The notes under the pieces were generated by a model, which was not told the DNA's origin, ran no database searches, and worked only from the letters and a program-made list of their open reading frames with translations. DNA of 64,000 nt from an uncultured Clostridia bacterium (GTDB lineage Bacteria > Bacillota > Clostridia > Oscillospirales > Acutalibacteraceae), in the NCBI GenBank assembly GCA_937880805.1, contig CALGRR010000105.1, positions 7,000-70,999 of the forward strand, read 5' to 3'. Positions within the stretch are counted from its first letter, which is position 1. Each line of letters opens with the position of its first letter. Below are positions 1 through 8,499 of this stretch, piece by piece. The translations under genes and the position numbers were made by a program.

Positions 1-604
1 TAATAACTTTTCGGCTGCCCGACTCACAGTCATCCTCGATTTCAAAGGTCCAGATAACCATACCGTTTGAATCCGCCTTCATATCGCCGAGACCGTGTGC
101 ATCTGAAAGTGCGGATAAATTTTTATAAAATTCAATGCTGTAGGTTTTACCTGCCTCGCCGATAACGGAAATTGTGGCGGTGCTGCCTTTGGGAACCCCG
201 TCGCTTTTAAAGAGAACGGAAATTCCTTTTGATTCATGCTTAACCGTTTCTTTTGAGATGTTTGATTTTATTGTTGTGGTTTCTTTTTTGGTAACATCGG
301 AATCAGCCTTTGTTGTTTTCTGCTTTGTTGTATCATCAACAGCGGGCGGAAATGTGAAGCTGTGGCCCGTATTGATGTTTTTACCCGTGCTTTCTTCGCT
401 TGCCTGATTTGTTTCTATCACATATTTGTAGCCGTCATCGCCTATTGAATAAGCGGTGCCGTATTCATCGGTTGAAAACTCAACGGGTTTTTCGGGTGCA
501 CCTGACGGTGAAATATCTGTGTTGTTTTTGTTACACGCAGTAAAAACCGTAATAACCGAACAGCCCGCAATAAGCAATGCTGCGGCAGCATATATCTTTT
601 TCAT
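1..604 (-). CDS. Lipoprotein of unknown function (C-terminus beyond window)
   Basis: The gene starts at 604 on the minus strand with a GAGGAT ribosome site and runs off the left edge, so about 201 residues are visible. It opens with MKKIYAAAALLIAGC and has two possible lipobox cysteines, C15 (IAGC) and C24 (FTAC), so it is probably an exported lipid-anchored protein. Residues 26-110 are a low-complexity linker rich in Thr, Lys and Ser. The part after it looks like a beta-rich domain of the kind found in extracellular Firmicute proteins, but I do not recognise a family. It begins 9 bp after birA and may share its transcript. No function is assigned. Confidence 0.75.
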   Translation of the reverse strand, partial: MKKIYAAAALLIAGCSVITVFTACNKNNTDISPSGAPEKPVEFSTDEYGTAYSIGDDGYKYVIETNQASEESTGKNINTGHSFTFPPAVDDTTKQKTTKADSDVTKKETTTIKSNISKETVKHESKGISVLFKSDGVPKGSTATISVIGEAGKTYSIEFYKNLSALSDAHGLGDMKADSNGMVIWTFEIEDDCESGSRKVI

Positions 605-613
605 AAATAATCC

Positions 614-1309
614 TCACACTTTGATTGAAATTTCTCCCGAAGAGAGAATGTCGGTGTTCAAATAATCTGTCTGAACAATTAGATTGCATTTTTCGTTAAT
701 GCCGCAAACGGTTGCCTCAAAAGCGTTTCCGTTTTTCTCATAAGTGATTTTTTTGCCGATAATAAAAAGCCTTTTTCGGTATTCGCCGAGAATATATTCA
801 TCATCGGGATTGTTGATATATTCAATAATACCGTTGCAGATAAGCTGTGAAAGCTCATCCTTTGAGCATTCAACCCCAAGGCTTGCCGCCTGATTAAGCT
901 CAGAGGGGAATTCAGATGTTGTGAGATTTATTCCCACACCAACGGAAATATAAGTTTTGCCGTTTTCGCAAAAACATTCCGATAAAATTCCGCAAACCTT
1001 TTTGCCGTTAACAAAAATATCGTTGACCCATTTTATCGAAGGCTTGATTTCGGTGAGTGCTTCTATTGCTTTGCAAACCGCAACCGCCGCCGCAGGGGTA
1101 ATAAGTGCCGATTCCGGTTCAGCCTGAAGAAGCAGAGTCATATAAAGCCCCGTGCCTTCGGGAGAAAAAAAGCTTTTGCCCTGCCTGCCTCTTCCGCTTG
1201 TCTGATGTGAGGCGGTGACAATGCACGGAGTTTTGAGCAAAGAGGCGTTTCGGCGAGCGTAGCTGCTTGTTGAATCAACAGAGTCAAAATGTATTCTGTT
1301 AAAATCCAT
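614..1309 (-). CDS. birA: Biotin--[acetyl-CoA-carboxylase] ligase, no DNA-binding domain
   Basis: Activates biotin with ATP to biotinyl-AMP and transfers it to the lysine of biotin carboxyl carrier domains. The 231-residue protein shows the adenylate loop GRGRQG (residues 39-44) and the KWVND segment (93-97) followed by NGKKVCGILSE (101-111), the standard signature of the catalytic domain. It lacks the N-terminal winged helix of E. coli-type BirA, so it should be a class I ligase that does not repress biotin genes itself. It stands upstream of a lipoprotein gene on the same strand. The ATG at 1309 has a GGAGG site (AAGGAGGGGTTAT) just before it. Confidence 0.92.
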   Translation of the reverse strand: MDFNRIHFDSVDSTSSYARRNASLLKTPCIVTASHQTSGRGRQGKSFFSPEGTGLYMTLLLQAEPESALITPAAAVAVCKAIEALTEIKPSIKWVNDIFVNGKKVCGILSECFCENGKTYISVGVGINLTTSEFPSELNQAASLGVECSKDELSQLICNGIIEYINNPDDEYILGEYRKRLFIIGKKITYEKNGNAFEATVCGINEKCNLIVQTDYLNTDILSSGEISIKV

Positions 1310-1399
1310 ATAACCCCTCCTTGCATTATTAAATAAATCATACCATAATCCTTTTTTTATTTCAACTGCTAAAAAATATTTATTAATAACTGAAATTTA

Positions 1400-1428
1400 T
1401 TGACACTTTATATAAAAAGAGTTATTAT
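1400..1428 (+). promoter_or_regulatory. Sigma-A promoter of the glycyl radical enzyme operon
   Basis: TTGACA at 1400-1405 and TATTAT at 1423-1428 are separated by 17 bp. Transcription would begin near 1435-1440, almost exactly where the inverted-repeat element starts, so the whole element would be transcribed as the 5' leader of the operon. Confidence 0.7.
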
Positions 1429-1440
1429 TTTTATATATTG

Positions 1441-1721
1441 TAGAGTGAGATGATTCGAACTCCATACGGTTTTGAAAGGCATATTTCCGCCACAGCTTCG
1501 TTAAAAATCTTTGAAATAGCTTCGTATTCCGTGCAGATTTTTGCCTTGCTGTGACAAAAATCTGCTCTTTCAAAACTGCGAAGCACCGAAAAGGTCGCAG
1601 TTTTGATTCAGCGGAGTGTTTCTTTTCTGAAGGCATACTGTCGTATGGCGAAGAAAAAAACGCTTCGATGGGTCGGAAATCCGACCTTTACGGCGTATTT
1701 AGTTCGAATAATCTCACTCTA
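1441..1721. repeat. 281-bp inverted-repeat element with internal hairpins (MITE-like or structured leader RNA)
   Basis: The two ends, 1441-1461 and 1701-1721, are inverted copies matching at 20 of 21 positions and flanked by or containing TA at each outer edge. Inside are perfect hairpins: GCAGATTTTTG/CAAAAATCTGC (1533-1543 with 1555-1565), TCAAAACTGCGA/TCGCAGTTTTGA (1570-1581 with 1594-1605) and GGTCGGA/TCCGACC (1671-1686). The short open frames across it look like translated repeat rather than genes. The left end sits at the predicted transcription start and the right end 3 bp before the Shine-Dalgarno of the GRE activase. It fits a miniature inverted-repeat transposon with TA target duplication, or a large structured leader; the sequence alone does not decide. 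Confidence 0.7.
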
Positions 1722-1738
1722 AATGGGGAGGCGTGCGT

Positions 1739-2443
1739 TTGAAAATCTTGAATAAAGGGTTCAACTATTCGCAGGACGGCCCCGGTAACAGACTTGTTTA
1801 TCACCTGCAGGGCTGCAATTTTGCCTGCAAATGGTGTTCTAATGCCGACAGTATTCCGCTTGAAAATCCCAAGGCAAAGGAATGCTCTGTTAAAGAAGTG
1901 TTTGATGAAATCATACGCAGCAGAATGATGTTTTTTGACGGCGGCGGAGTTACCTTCACGGGCGGAGAATGCACTCTCTGGCATAAAGAGCTTTCCGAGC
2001 TTTTTGATTTGCTCAGGGAAAATAATATTAATATTGCCATTGAAACCAACGGCTCAGTGCCCCAGCTTAAAAAGCTTGCGGATAAAATTGATTATCTTAT
2101 AGTTGATTTCAAGCATTTCGATGCTGATGAGCATAAAAAATGGATTGGTGTTTCAAACGCATCGGTAAAAGAAAATCTTGAATATTTATTTGAAACGGGC
2201 AGGCAGCTTCATATCAGAATTCCCGTTATCAACGGAGTTAATACTGACCCCCAAGGCTTTGCGGATTATTTCAGAAAATTCAATACTCAGAATGCCGTTT
2301 TTGAATTTCTGGCTTATCACGAATACGGAAAAGATAAATGGCAGGGGAAATATGAAATTGAAAATGGCTTTGTTTCAAAAGAAACAATAGCTGATTTCAC
2401 AAAAGTTTTTGAAGAATACGGACTGAAAACAGTTTCTACATAA
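1739..2443 (+). CDS. Glycyl radical enzyme activating protein (radical SAM)
   Basis: Uses a 4Fe-4S cluster and S-adenosylmethionine to abstract a hydrogen from the glycine of a partner glycyl radical enzyme. The CxxxCxxC motif lies in GCNFACKWCSN (about C26, C30, C33) and is followed by a GGGVTFTGGE stretch typical of PFL-activase relatives. At about 234 residues it is the short form without the extra ferredoxin-like cluster domain. I chose TTG at 1739 because GGGGAGG at 1725-1731 is 7 nt upstream; the in-frame GTG at 1733 is too close. It ends 12 bp before the glycyl radical enzyme, its obvious substrate. Confidence 0.9.
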   Translation: MKILNKGFNYSQDGPGNRLVYHLQGCNFACKWCSNADSIPLENPKAKECSVKEVFDEIIRSRMMFFDGGGVTFTGGECTLWHKELSELFDLLRENNINIAIETNGSVPQLKKLADKIDYLIVDFKHFDADEHKKWIGVSNASVKENLEYLFETGRQLHIRIPVINGVNTDPQGFADYFRKFNTQNAVFEFLAYHEYGKDKWQGKYEIENGFVSKETIADFTKVFEEYGLKTVST

Positions 2444-2455
2444 AGGAGAAGAATA

Positions 2456-4780
2456 ATGGTTAATTTACTTAACAGCAAGCAGATAACAGAAAATGCAAAG
2501 CTGCTTTTTAAAGAGAAAAGAGCAGGCAACCGACTTGACGGCTGGTTTATAGCCAAGGAAACGGAGCTTGAGCTTACCCCGAAATATGAGGGCGAAAACG
2601 AAGAAGTTAAAAAAGCTCTTATACTCAGAGATATAATCAAAACAATTCCTCTTTATCTGAGCGATTATCAGGTTTTTGCAGGCACTCAGGATGATGCTTT
2701 CGCAAGAAGCTATGCTCTTATTAATCCTGCTTTCAAGGTTGAGGAATTCAGCGGCTACTGTGACCCCACAGCCGTTTTCTCCGATATAGAGCCGAATGAT
2801 GAATTCACAAGCGAGCGAATTGAAAAAGCCCGTGCACTTTTCGGTGAAACAGAATATTCCAAAAAGCTTGCAGAGGTTTACGGTAAGAACGAATGCTACA
2901 CAAAAGAGGTTATCTTCTTCTTTGAGCAGGTAACGGGTCATCTTATTCCCGATATGCGATATGCTCTTAAAAACGGCGTTAAGGCAATGCTTGAAAAGAT
3001 TGAGGGCAAAGAGGGCAACGGCTATAAGGCTTTCCGAATTGCACTTGAAAGCGTTGTTATTCTTGCAAACCGTTATGCCGATATTGCCGCAGAGCAGATG
3101 AAAACCGCTGATGCCGAAAGAAAGGCACAGCTTGAAATAATTGAAAAAACTCTTCGCAAGGTGCCCGAAAACGGTGCGGAAAATCTTTTTGAAGCAATTC
3201 AGAGCTTTATTCTTATGTGGCAGGTTATGTGCCTTGAACAGACTCCTAATCCGTTTGCTTTCTCCGTTGGTAATGCCGACAGAATTTTCGAGCCCTACAG
3301 AAACGGTCTTGACCGTGACACAACAGCCGCACTTCTCAAGCATTTTCTTGTTTTCTTCAATGTTGCCGACAGAAGCTGGGCAATTTCGCAGAATCTTATC
3401 GTAAGCGGCAGAGATGAAAACGGCAATGACCTCACAAACGAAACCACCTATGCACTTATGGATGCATATTACGATATGAATCTGCCCCAGCCCATTCTTT
3501 CCGTTAAGCTTCATAAAAACACTCCTGCAAAGCTCTATGAGGAAATGGGCAGATTCCTTTTCAGCCCCGGTGTGCTTACTCCGTCATTCTTCAATGACGA
3601 TTCACTCTATGCTGTTCTTTCGGCACACGGAGTTGACGGCAAAGACCTTCCCGATATTTCAATAGCGGGCTGTCAGGAGCCTTTGATTATGGGTAAGGAT
3701 AACGGCAACACAACCAACAGCTGGCTCAATCTTCCCAAAATCCTTGAAATGACTCTTACGGGAGGCGTTTCAACAATAACGGGCGAAAAGCTTGTTGATA
3801 TTGAAGCCTGCGAGCTTGAAAATGTGAGAGAAGCATTTAAAGAGAATGTGAAGCTCTTTGTTGATGCAATGGCTAAAGCTGCAAACGGTGCTTCCGAGGC
3901 TCTTTCAACACAGAGAGTGCCGTTCCTTTCGTGCGTAATGGGCGGTCTTGAAAACGGAATTGATGCCCGCGATATTAATAAGCAGGGCACAAAATATAAC
4001 GGTAGCGGCTGCCTTATCCACGGCGTATCCGTTATTGCCGACAGCTTTTCCGCAATAGATAAGCTGCTTGCCGAAAGACCGCAGGATAAGGATAAGCTTA
4101 TTGATGCTCTCAAAGCCGATTTCAAAGGCTATGAGGAGCTTCGCGAATTCCTTCTTTCTGCCGATAAATTCGGTAACAATATTGAAAAGGTTGATAATGA
4201 AGCAGGTGAGATTGCCTCTTATGTTGCGGATATTGTTTCCTCCGCAAAGAATTATCTCGGCAATTCCTTCAGACCCGATTTCAGTTCACCTTCAACACAT
4301 CTGCTTTACGGTTATTGGGTTGGTGCAACGCCCGATGGCAGAAAGTCAAGAGATATGCTCGGCTACGGTGTTGACCCGCTTTACGGCAGTGCAGAAAACG
4401 GACTCGGCTTCCGTATGCTTTCAAATATGAAAATGCCGTTTGAAAAGATGAACGGCGGCTATGCCTCACATCTCGGCATTGACCCCAAATATTTCAAAGG
4501 TGAATCATATGAAGAAAAGGGCGTTGAATTCAGAGATAAGGTTATCAATCCTCTGTTTTTCAATCCCCTCAAAGAAGGAGTTTCGCCCTTCTATCTCTAT
4601 GTTAACGTAACAACCGCAGAAATTCTTCGCAAGGTGCTTGCAAATCCCAAGAAATATGCTCCCAGCGGTGTTTATATTATGAGAATTCACGGCACCTTCG
4701 TTAACTTTCTTGACCTTTCTCCCGCAATTCAGCAGGACATTATAACAAGACTTGACCCCAAGTCTGCCGCAATTTGCTGA
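2456..4780 (+). CDS. Divergent glycyl radical enzyme of unknown substrate
   Basis: A 774-residue member of the pyruvate formate-lyase/dehydratase superfamily. The active-site cysteine is C406 in AGCQEPL, with E408 as the usual acid-base residue; most characterised C-O and C-N lyases have GCVEP. The C-terminal radical loop reads RIHGTFVNFLDLSP with the radical glycine at G746, where most families have RV(S/A)GY. The single catalytic cysteine rules out a true pyruvate formate-lyase, which has a Cys-Cys pair. It lies between its activase and an FGGY sugar kinase, then a ManA isomerase, so a sugar or polyol (phosphate) substrate is likely. That is inference: relatives such as E. coli YbiW and PflD open 1,5-anhydrohexitol-6-phosphates, but identity to them is not shown. 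Confidence 0.88.
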   Translation: MVNLLNSKQITENAKLLFKEKRAGNRLDGWFIAKETELELTPKYEGENEEVKKALILRDIIKTIPLYLSDYQVFAGTQDDAFARSYALINPAFKVEEFSGYCDPTAVFSDIEPNDEFTSERIEKARALFGETEYSKKLAEVYGKNECYTKEVIFFFEQVTGHLIPDMRYALKNGVKAMLEKIEGKEGNGYKAFRIALESVVILANRYADIAAEQMKTADAERKAQLEIIEKTLRKVPENGAENLFEAIQSFILMWQVMCLEQTPNPFAFSVGNADRIFEPYRNGLDRDTTAALLKHFLVFFNVADRSWAISQNLIVSGRDENGNDLTNETTYALMDAYYDMNLPQPILSVKLHKNTPAKLYEEMGRFLFSPGVLTPSFFNDDSLYAVLSAHGVDGKDLPDISIAGCQEPLIMGKDNGNTTNSWLNLPKILEMTLTGGVSTITGEKLVDIEACELENVREAFKENVKLFVDAMAKAANGASEALSTQRVPFLSCVMGGLENGIDARDINKQGTKYNGSGCLIHGVSVIADSFSAIDKLLAERPQDKDKLIDALKADFKGYEELREFLLSADKFGNNIEKVDNEAGEIASYVADIVSSAKNYLGNSFRPDFSSPSTHLLYGYWVGATPDGRKSRDMLGYGVDPLYGSAENGLGFRMLSNMKMPFEKMNGGYASHLGIDPKYFKGESYEEKGVEFRDKVINPLFFNPLKEGVSPFYLYVNVTTAEILRKVLANPKKYAPSGVYIMRIHGTFVNFLDLSPAIQQDIITRLDPKSAAIC

Positions 4781-4792
4781 GGGGGAACAGAC

Positions 4793-6088
4793 TTGAAAGT
4801 TTTAGGAATAGACATCGGAACAACAAGTATCTGTGCGGTGCTTGTTAATTCCGAAAACGGAGAAATCCTCAAATCCGTTACAAAGCAAAACAATTCTTTC
4901 ATAAAAACCGAAAATTCCTTTGAAAGAATACAGGATACCGCAATAATTATGAACACCGTTTATTCGCTTCTTGATGAAATCGGCGGCGATGCGGATGCAA
5001 TAGGCTTTTCGGGTCAGATGCACGGCATAGTTTATACCGATGAAAACGGCAATGCTGTGAGCCCGCTTTATACCTGGCAGGATGAGCGTGCAAATAAAGA
5101 ATATGAAAACGGCAAAACCTATGCTCAAACTATAGGCTGCTTTTCGGGCTACGGTCTGGCATCCGATTTTTATAATGAAAAAAACGGGCTTGTTCCCGAA
5201 AGTGCAAAATATCTTTGCACGGTTGCCGATTATGCGGCAATGCAGCTTTGCAAAATTAAAAAACCTCTTGTTCATATAACCAATGCGGCAAGTCTCGGCT
5301 GCTTTGATTTAAAAGAAAACAGTTTTAAAATCAATAATCTGAGATTACCCGAGGTAACAGCCGAATTCAAAGCGGTTGGTGATTATAACGGCAAGCCCGT
5401 TTGTGTTGCACTCGGCGATAATCAGGCGAGCTTTATCGGTTCGGTAAGCGGTGAAAACGATGCCCTCATCAATGTTGGCACGGGTGCACAGATTTCGTGG
5501 CTTACGGGTAATCCCGAAAACTCAGAAGGTGTTGAAATCCGCCCGTTTGACGGCAAAAAATATCTTGCGGCGGGCTGCTCTCTTTGCGGCGGCAGAGCCT
5601 ATGCGATGCTTGAAAAGCTTATCTGTGAAGCGGCAGAGCTTGCAACGGGCGAAAAATGCCCCTCAGTTTATTCACAGCTTGATAAACTGCTTGCAGAGAA
5701 AACATCAAGTGATTTAAAGGCGGATTGCAGATTCTGCGGCACAAGAAATGACCCCGCAATAAGAGGCGGTATTTATAATATTTCCGAAAATAATTTTACC
5801 GTTGCCGATTTGACTTTTTCGGTGCTCGAGGGTATTTCAAAAGAGCTTTATGATATGTATTCTCAGGCAAATGCCGAGGCGGCGGGGCTTGTTTGCTCGG
5901 GCAACGGAACAAGAAAAAATCCCGCTTTAAGAAAAATTATTTCAGATATGTTTGATAAAACAATAAAAATTCCTTATTATGAGGAGGAGGCGGCTTACGG
6001 TGCAGCTCTGGCATCGCTTGTTGCCTGCGGTGAATGTGAAAATATTCGCTCTGCCTGCTTAAAAATCCGTTACGGTGGTGAAAAATAA
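4793..6088 (+). CDS. FGGY-family carbohydrate kinase
   Basis: A 431-residue ATP-dependent sugar kinase of the xylulokinase/sedoheptulokinase type. It begins with the phosphate loop GIDIGTTS, has GFSGQMHG and YTWQDER in the N-terminal lobe, and NVGTGAQISW plus a C-terminal SGNGTRKNPALRKI segment in the ATP lobe. The start is TTG at 4793, 12 bp after the glycyl radical enzyme, with AGGGGGA as ribosome site. Its 3' end overlaps manA by one base (TAATG), so translation is coupled. The substrate cannot be read from sequence; short sedoheptulokinase-like members resemble it most. In this operon it probably phosphorylates the sugar that the radical enzyme then acts on, or a product of it. Confidence 0.88.
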   Translation: MKVLGIDIGTTSICAVLVNSENGEILKSVTKQNNSFIKTENSFERIQDTAIIMNTVYSLLDEIGGDADAIGFSGQMHGIVYTDENGNAVSPLYTWQDERANKEYENGKTYAQTIGCFSGYGLASDFYNEKNGLVPESAKYLCTVADYAAMQLCKIKKPLVHITNAASLGCFDLKENSFKINNLRLPEVTAEFKAVGDYNGKPVCVALGDNQASFIGSVSGENDALINVGTGAQISWLTGNPENSEGVEIRPFDGKKYLAAGCSLCGGRAYAMLEKLICEAAELATGEKCPSVYSQLDKLLAEKTSSDLKADCRFCGTRNDPAIRGGIYNISENNFTVADLTFSVLEGISKELYDMYSQANAEAAGLVCSGNGTRKNPALRKIISDMFDKTIKIPYYEEEAAYGAALASLVACGECENIRSACLKIRYGGEK

Positions 6089-7104
6089 TGTTTTATAATG
6101 AACCGATTTTCTTTGAAAAGAACAGAGTTTTCAGAGTTTATAAGGGCGGCAAGCTCTTTTCCGAATTTTTCGGTGACAATTCCGAAGACGGAAATTATCC
6201 CGAGGAATGGGTGGCTTCAAGCGTTCGTGCGTTAAATAAGGGCAGCACGGATGAACACGAGGGCATTTCAAAAATCAAAGGCACCGACCTTTATCTCAAT
6301 GAGGCGGTTGAAAAATATAAAACCGAGATTCTCGGCGAACGTAAGGATATCGGCATTCTCACAAAAATTCTTGACAGTGCAATAAGACTTCCCGTTCAGG
6401 CACATCCCGATAAAGAGTTTTCAAGAAAATATTTTTCATCGGAATACGGCAAGGAAGAAAGCTGGATTATTCTTGCAACAAGACCTGATGCAAAGATTTT
6501 TTACGGCTTTAAAGACGGAGTTACACTTGAAGATTTTTCAAACGCCATTGATGAGAGCGAAAACGGCGGAGATGCTATGGAAAAGCTTCTTTGCTCAATA
6601 GAGGTTAAAACGGGCGATGTTATTTATATTCCCGCAAAAATGGTTCACGCAATAGGTTATGGCTGCCTTTTACTCGAAGTTCAGGAGCCAACGGATTTCA
6701 CCATTCAGCCCGAACGCTGGTGCGGTGATTATAAGCTTTCGGATGAAGAGATGTATCTCGGATTATCAAGGGAGGCAGCTCTTGAATGCTTTGATATGCA
6801 AAAGCGTTTTCCCGCACCGCTTACTCCGAAGGTTATCGAAAAAAACGGCGGCTTGCTGTATGAAGCAATGATTGATGAAGAAATAACAACAAGCTTCAAT
6901 GTGAGAATGGTAACTCTTGACGGTGCGGAATTTGCTCTTGACAAAGGCGCAGCAATCTATGTTGTGCTCGATGGTGAGGGCGAAATAAAGGGCGGAGATT
7001 ATTGCCGTGCAGTTAAAAAAGGCGATTATTTCCTTGTGCCCGATTGCAGTAAAGGCAAATATGCACTCTGCGGCAAAATAAAAGCTGCCGAGTGCTATGC
7101 ATAA
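6088..7104 (+). CDS. manA: Class I mannose-6-phosphate isomerase-like protein
   Basis: Zinc-dependent cupin isomerase that interconverts mannose-6-phosphate and fructose-6-phosphate in its standard role. The 338-residue protein shows the metal ligands in QAHPD, KEESW and MVHAIG, and the following [13 protein letters not shown] segment typical of short Firmicute ManA proteins. The ATG overlaps the stop of the kinase gene by one base. Placement as last gene of the glycyl radical operon suggests a dedicated isomerase for that pathway, for example joining its hexose-phosphate product to glycolysis; this is inferred from position only. No terminator separates it from the rubrerythrin gene 28 bp downstream. 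Confidence 0.88.
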   Translation: MFYNEPIFFEKNRVFRVYKGGKLFSEFFGDNSEDGNYPEEWVASSVRALNKGSTDEHEGISKIKGTDLYLNEAVEKYKTEILGERKDIGILTKILDSAIRLPVQAHPDKEFSRKYFSSEYGKEESWIILATRPDAKIFYGFKDGVTLEDFSNAIDESENGGDAMEKLLCSIEVKTGDVIYIPAKMVHAIGYGCLLLEVQEPTDFTIQPERWCGDYKLSDEEMYLGLSREAALECFDMQKRFPAPLTPKVIEKNGGLLYEAMIDEEITTSFNVRMVTLDGAEFALDKGAAIYVVLDGEGEIKGGDYCRAVKKGDYFLVPDCSKGKYALCGKIKAAECYA

Positions 7105-7132
7105 AAATTTTATTTTAAAAGGAGAATGTAAA

Positions 7133-7666
7133 ATGGAACTCAAAGGATCAAAAACCGAAAAAAATCTTATGGAAGCTTTTGCAGGCGAATCTCAGGCAAG
7201 AAACAAGTATACATACTTTGCTTCTGTAGCTAAAAAAGAAGGATATGAGCAGATTTCTGCAATTTTCCTTGATACTGCAAATAACGAAAAAGAACACGCA
7301 AAAATGTGGTTCAAGGCTCTCGGTGAGCTCGGCAACACAGCAGAAAACCTTCTTGCTGCCGCAGAGGGTGAAAACTATGAGTGGACAGATATGTATGATA
7401 CCTTTGCAAAAGAAGCTGAAGAAGAAGGCTTCACAGAGCTTGCAATCAAGTTCAGAATGGTAGCTGCTATCGAAAAGACACACGAAGAGCGTTACCGTGC
7501 ACTTCTTAACAATGTTGAGATGCAGAAGGTGTTTGAAAAGGCAGAAGAAACAATGTGGGAATGCCGCAACTGCGGTCACCTTGTAATGGGCAAAAAAGCT
7601 CCGCAGATTTGCCCCGTATGTGCTCATCCCCAGAGCTTCTTCGAGGTTCGCAAAGAAAACTATTAA
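7133..7666 (+). CDS. Rubrerythrin
   Basis: Peroxide-scavenging non-haem di-iron protein of anaerobes, reducing hydrogen peroxide with electrons from rubredoxin or NADH-linked carriers. The 177-residue protein has the four-helix diiron domain (E19 in [10 protein letters not shown]52/H55 in NEKEHA, E114/H117 in IEKTHEERY) and a C-terminal rubredoxin-like domain with C144, C147, C160 and C163. ATG at 7133 is preferred because AAAGGAG lies just upstream; an in-frame ATG at 7097 falls inside the end of manA. It is followed by a strong terminator and likely ends the transcript that includes the oxygen-sensitive radical enzyme. Confidence 0.95.
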   Translation: MELKGSKTEKNLMEAFAGESQARNKYTYFASVAKKEGYEQISAIFLDTANNEKEHAKMWFKALGELGNTAENLLAAAEGENYEWTDMYDTFAKEAEEEGFTELAIKFRMVAAIEKTHEERYRALLNNVEMQKVFEKAEETMWECRNCGHLVMGKKAPQICPVCAHPQSFFEVRKENY

Positions 7667-7674
7667 TCTTATTT

Positions 7675-7705
7675 TCGGGAGTCTTCGGACTCCCGATCTT
7701 TTTGC
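7675..7705 (+). terminator. Rho-independent terminator after rubrerythrin
   Basis: CGGGAGTC/GACTCCCG stem (7676-7683 with 7688-7695) closed by a TTCG tetraloop, followed by a T-rich tract. Confidence 0.9.
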
Positions 7706-7735
7706 AAAAAAATAATGAACATTTCTGTTCGGGGC

Positions 7736-7764
7736 TTGCTATTTTCTGTTCTAAACTATATAAT
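7736..7764 (+). promoter_or_regulatory. Sigma-A promoter for the cyclophilin operon
   Basis: TTGCTA at 7736-7741 and TATAAT at 7759-7764 with a 17-bp spacer, 33 bp before the cyclophilin ATG. Confidence 0.65.
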
Positions 7765-7797
7765 AGATTAGTAAAATTATAATCAGGAGATAAAACT

Positions 7798-8499
7798 ATG
7801 AAAAAACTTGTTAAAATTCTTTCGCTTGTTCTTGCAATGACATTTGTTTTTTGTGCCTGCTCAAATAACACAACCTTTACATCGGGCACAACAGCACCTG
7901 CGGGAAATGCTGATGAAACAACAGAAAACAGAAATCTTTTAGGTGAAGATATTGCTCCCGAAACAACAGATAATGCCGATTCTTCCGAAAGTGTTTCGGG
8001 TCACACAAAGATTAAATTCACAATGGAAAACGGCGGAGTGTTCGTTGTTGAGCTTTATCCCGAATATGCCCCCAAAACCGTTGATAACTTTGTTAAGCTC
8101 GTTCGCAAGGGCTTTTATGACGGAGTAACCTTCCACAGAATCGTTGAGGGCTTTATGGCTCAGGGCGGTGACCCCGAGGGCACGGGCTTCGGCGGCAGCG
8201 ATGAGGAAATCTACGGCGAATTCCTTTCAAACGGATATTCCAATAACACTCTCTCACATCAGAGAGGCGTTATTTCAATGGCACGTTCAAGCGACCCCAA
8301 CTCCGCATCCTCGCAGTTTTTTATCTGCTATGATGATGCTTCATTCCTTGACGGCTCATATGCAGCCTTCGGCAAGGTAATCGAAGGTATGGAGGTTGTT
8401 GACGGCTTCCTTGAGGTTGAAAGAGTATACGGCTCTGACGGTGCACTTTCAAAGCCTGTTGAGCCCATTGCTATTGAAAAGGCGGAGGTTATTCTCTGA
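7798..8499 (+). CDS. Cyclophilin-type peptidyl-prolyl isomerase lipoprotein
   Basis: Catalyses cis-trans isomerisation of prolyl bonds, helping exported proteins fold outside the membrane. The 233-residue precursor has a lipoprotein signal ending at C21 (VFCAC), a Thr/Ser/Glu-rich linker to about residue 70, and a cyclophilin domain with VTFHRIVEGFMAQGGDPEGTG, where R and Q are catalytic residues, and the SASSQFFICYDD segment. The next gene starts inside its stop codon (TGATGA), so the two are translationally coupled. Confidence 0.93.
   Translation: MKKLVKILSLVLAMTFVFCACSNNTTFTSGTTAPAGNADETTENRNLLGEDIAPETTDNADSSESVSGHTKIKFTMENGGVFVVELYPEYAPKTVDNFVKLVRKGFYDGVTFHRIVEGFMAQGGDPEGTGFGGSDEEIYGEFLSNGYSNNTLSHQRGVISMARSSDPNSASSQFFICYDDASFLDGSYAAFGKVIEGMEVVDGFLEVERVYGSDGALSKPVEPIAIEKAEVIL

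Noticed and set aside
1441..1475. Possible tRNA 3' end on the minus strand (GAGTTCGAATC)
   Set aside because: The TTCGAA core is a palindrome inside the terminal repeat; the T-stem does not pair, and no anticodon arm or D-arm is found upstream.
1551..1742. Short open frame across the inverted-repeat element
   Set aside because: It lies in hairpin DNA, has no ribosome site, and overlaps the start region of the activase; it reads as translated repeat.
2465..3514. Long antisense frame under the glycyl radical enzyme
   Set aside because: It is opposite to a well-supported gene, is rich in Cys, Phe and Lys as expected from reversed codon bias, and has no motifs or ribosome site.
2456..4780. Annotation as pyruvate formate-lyase
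   Set aside because: The adjacent Cys-Cys pair is missing, the motif is GCQEP, and the genes around are for sugars, not pyruvate.
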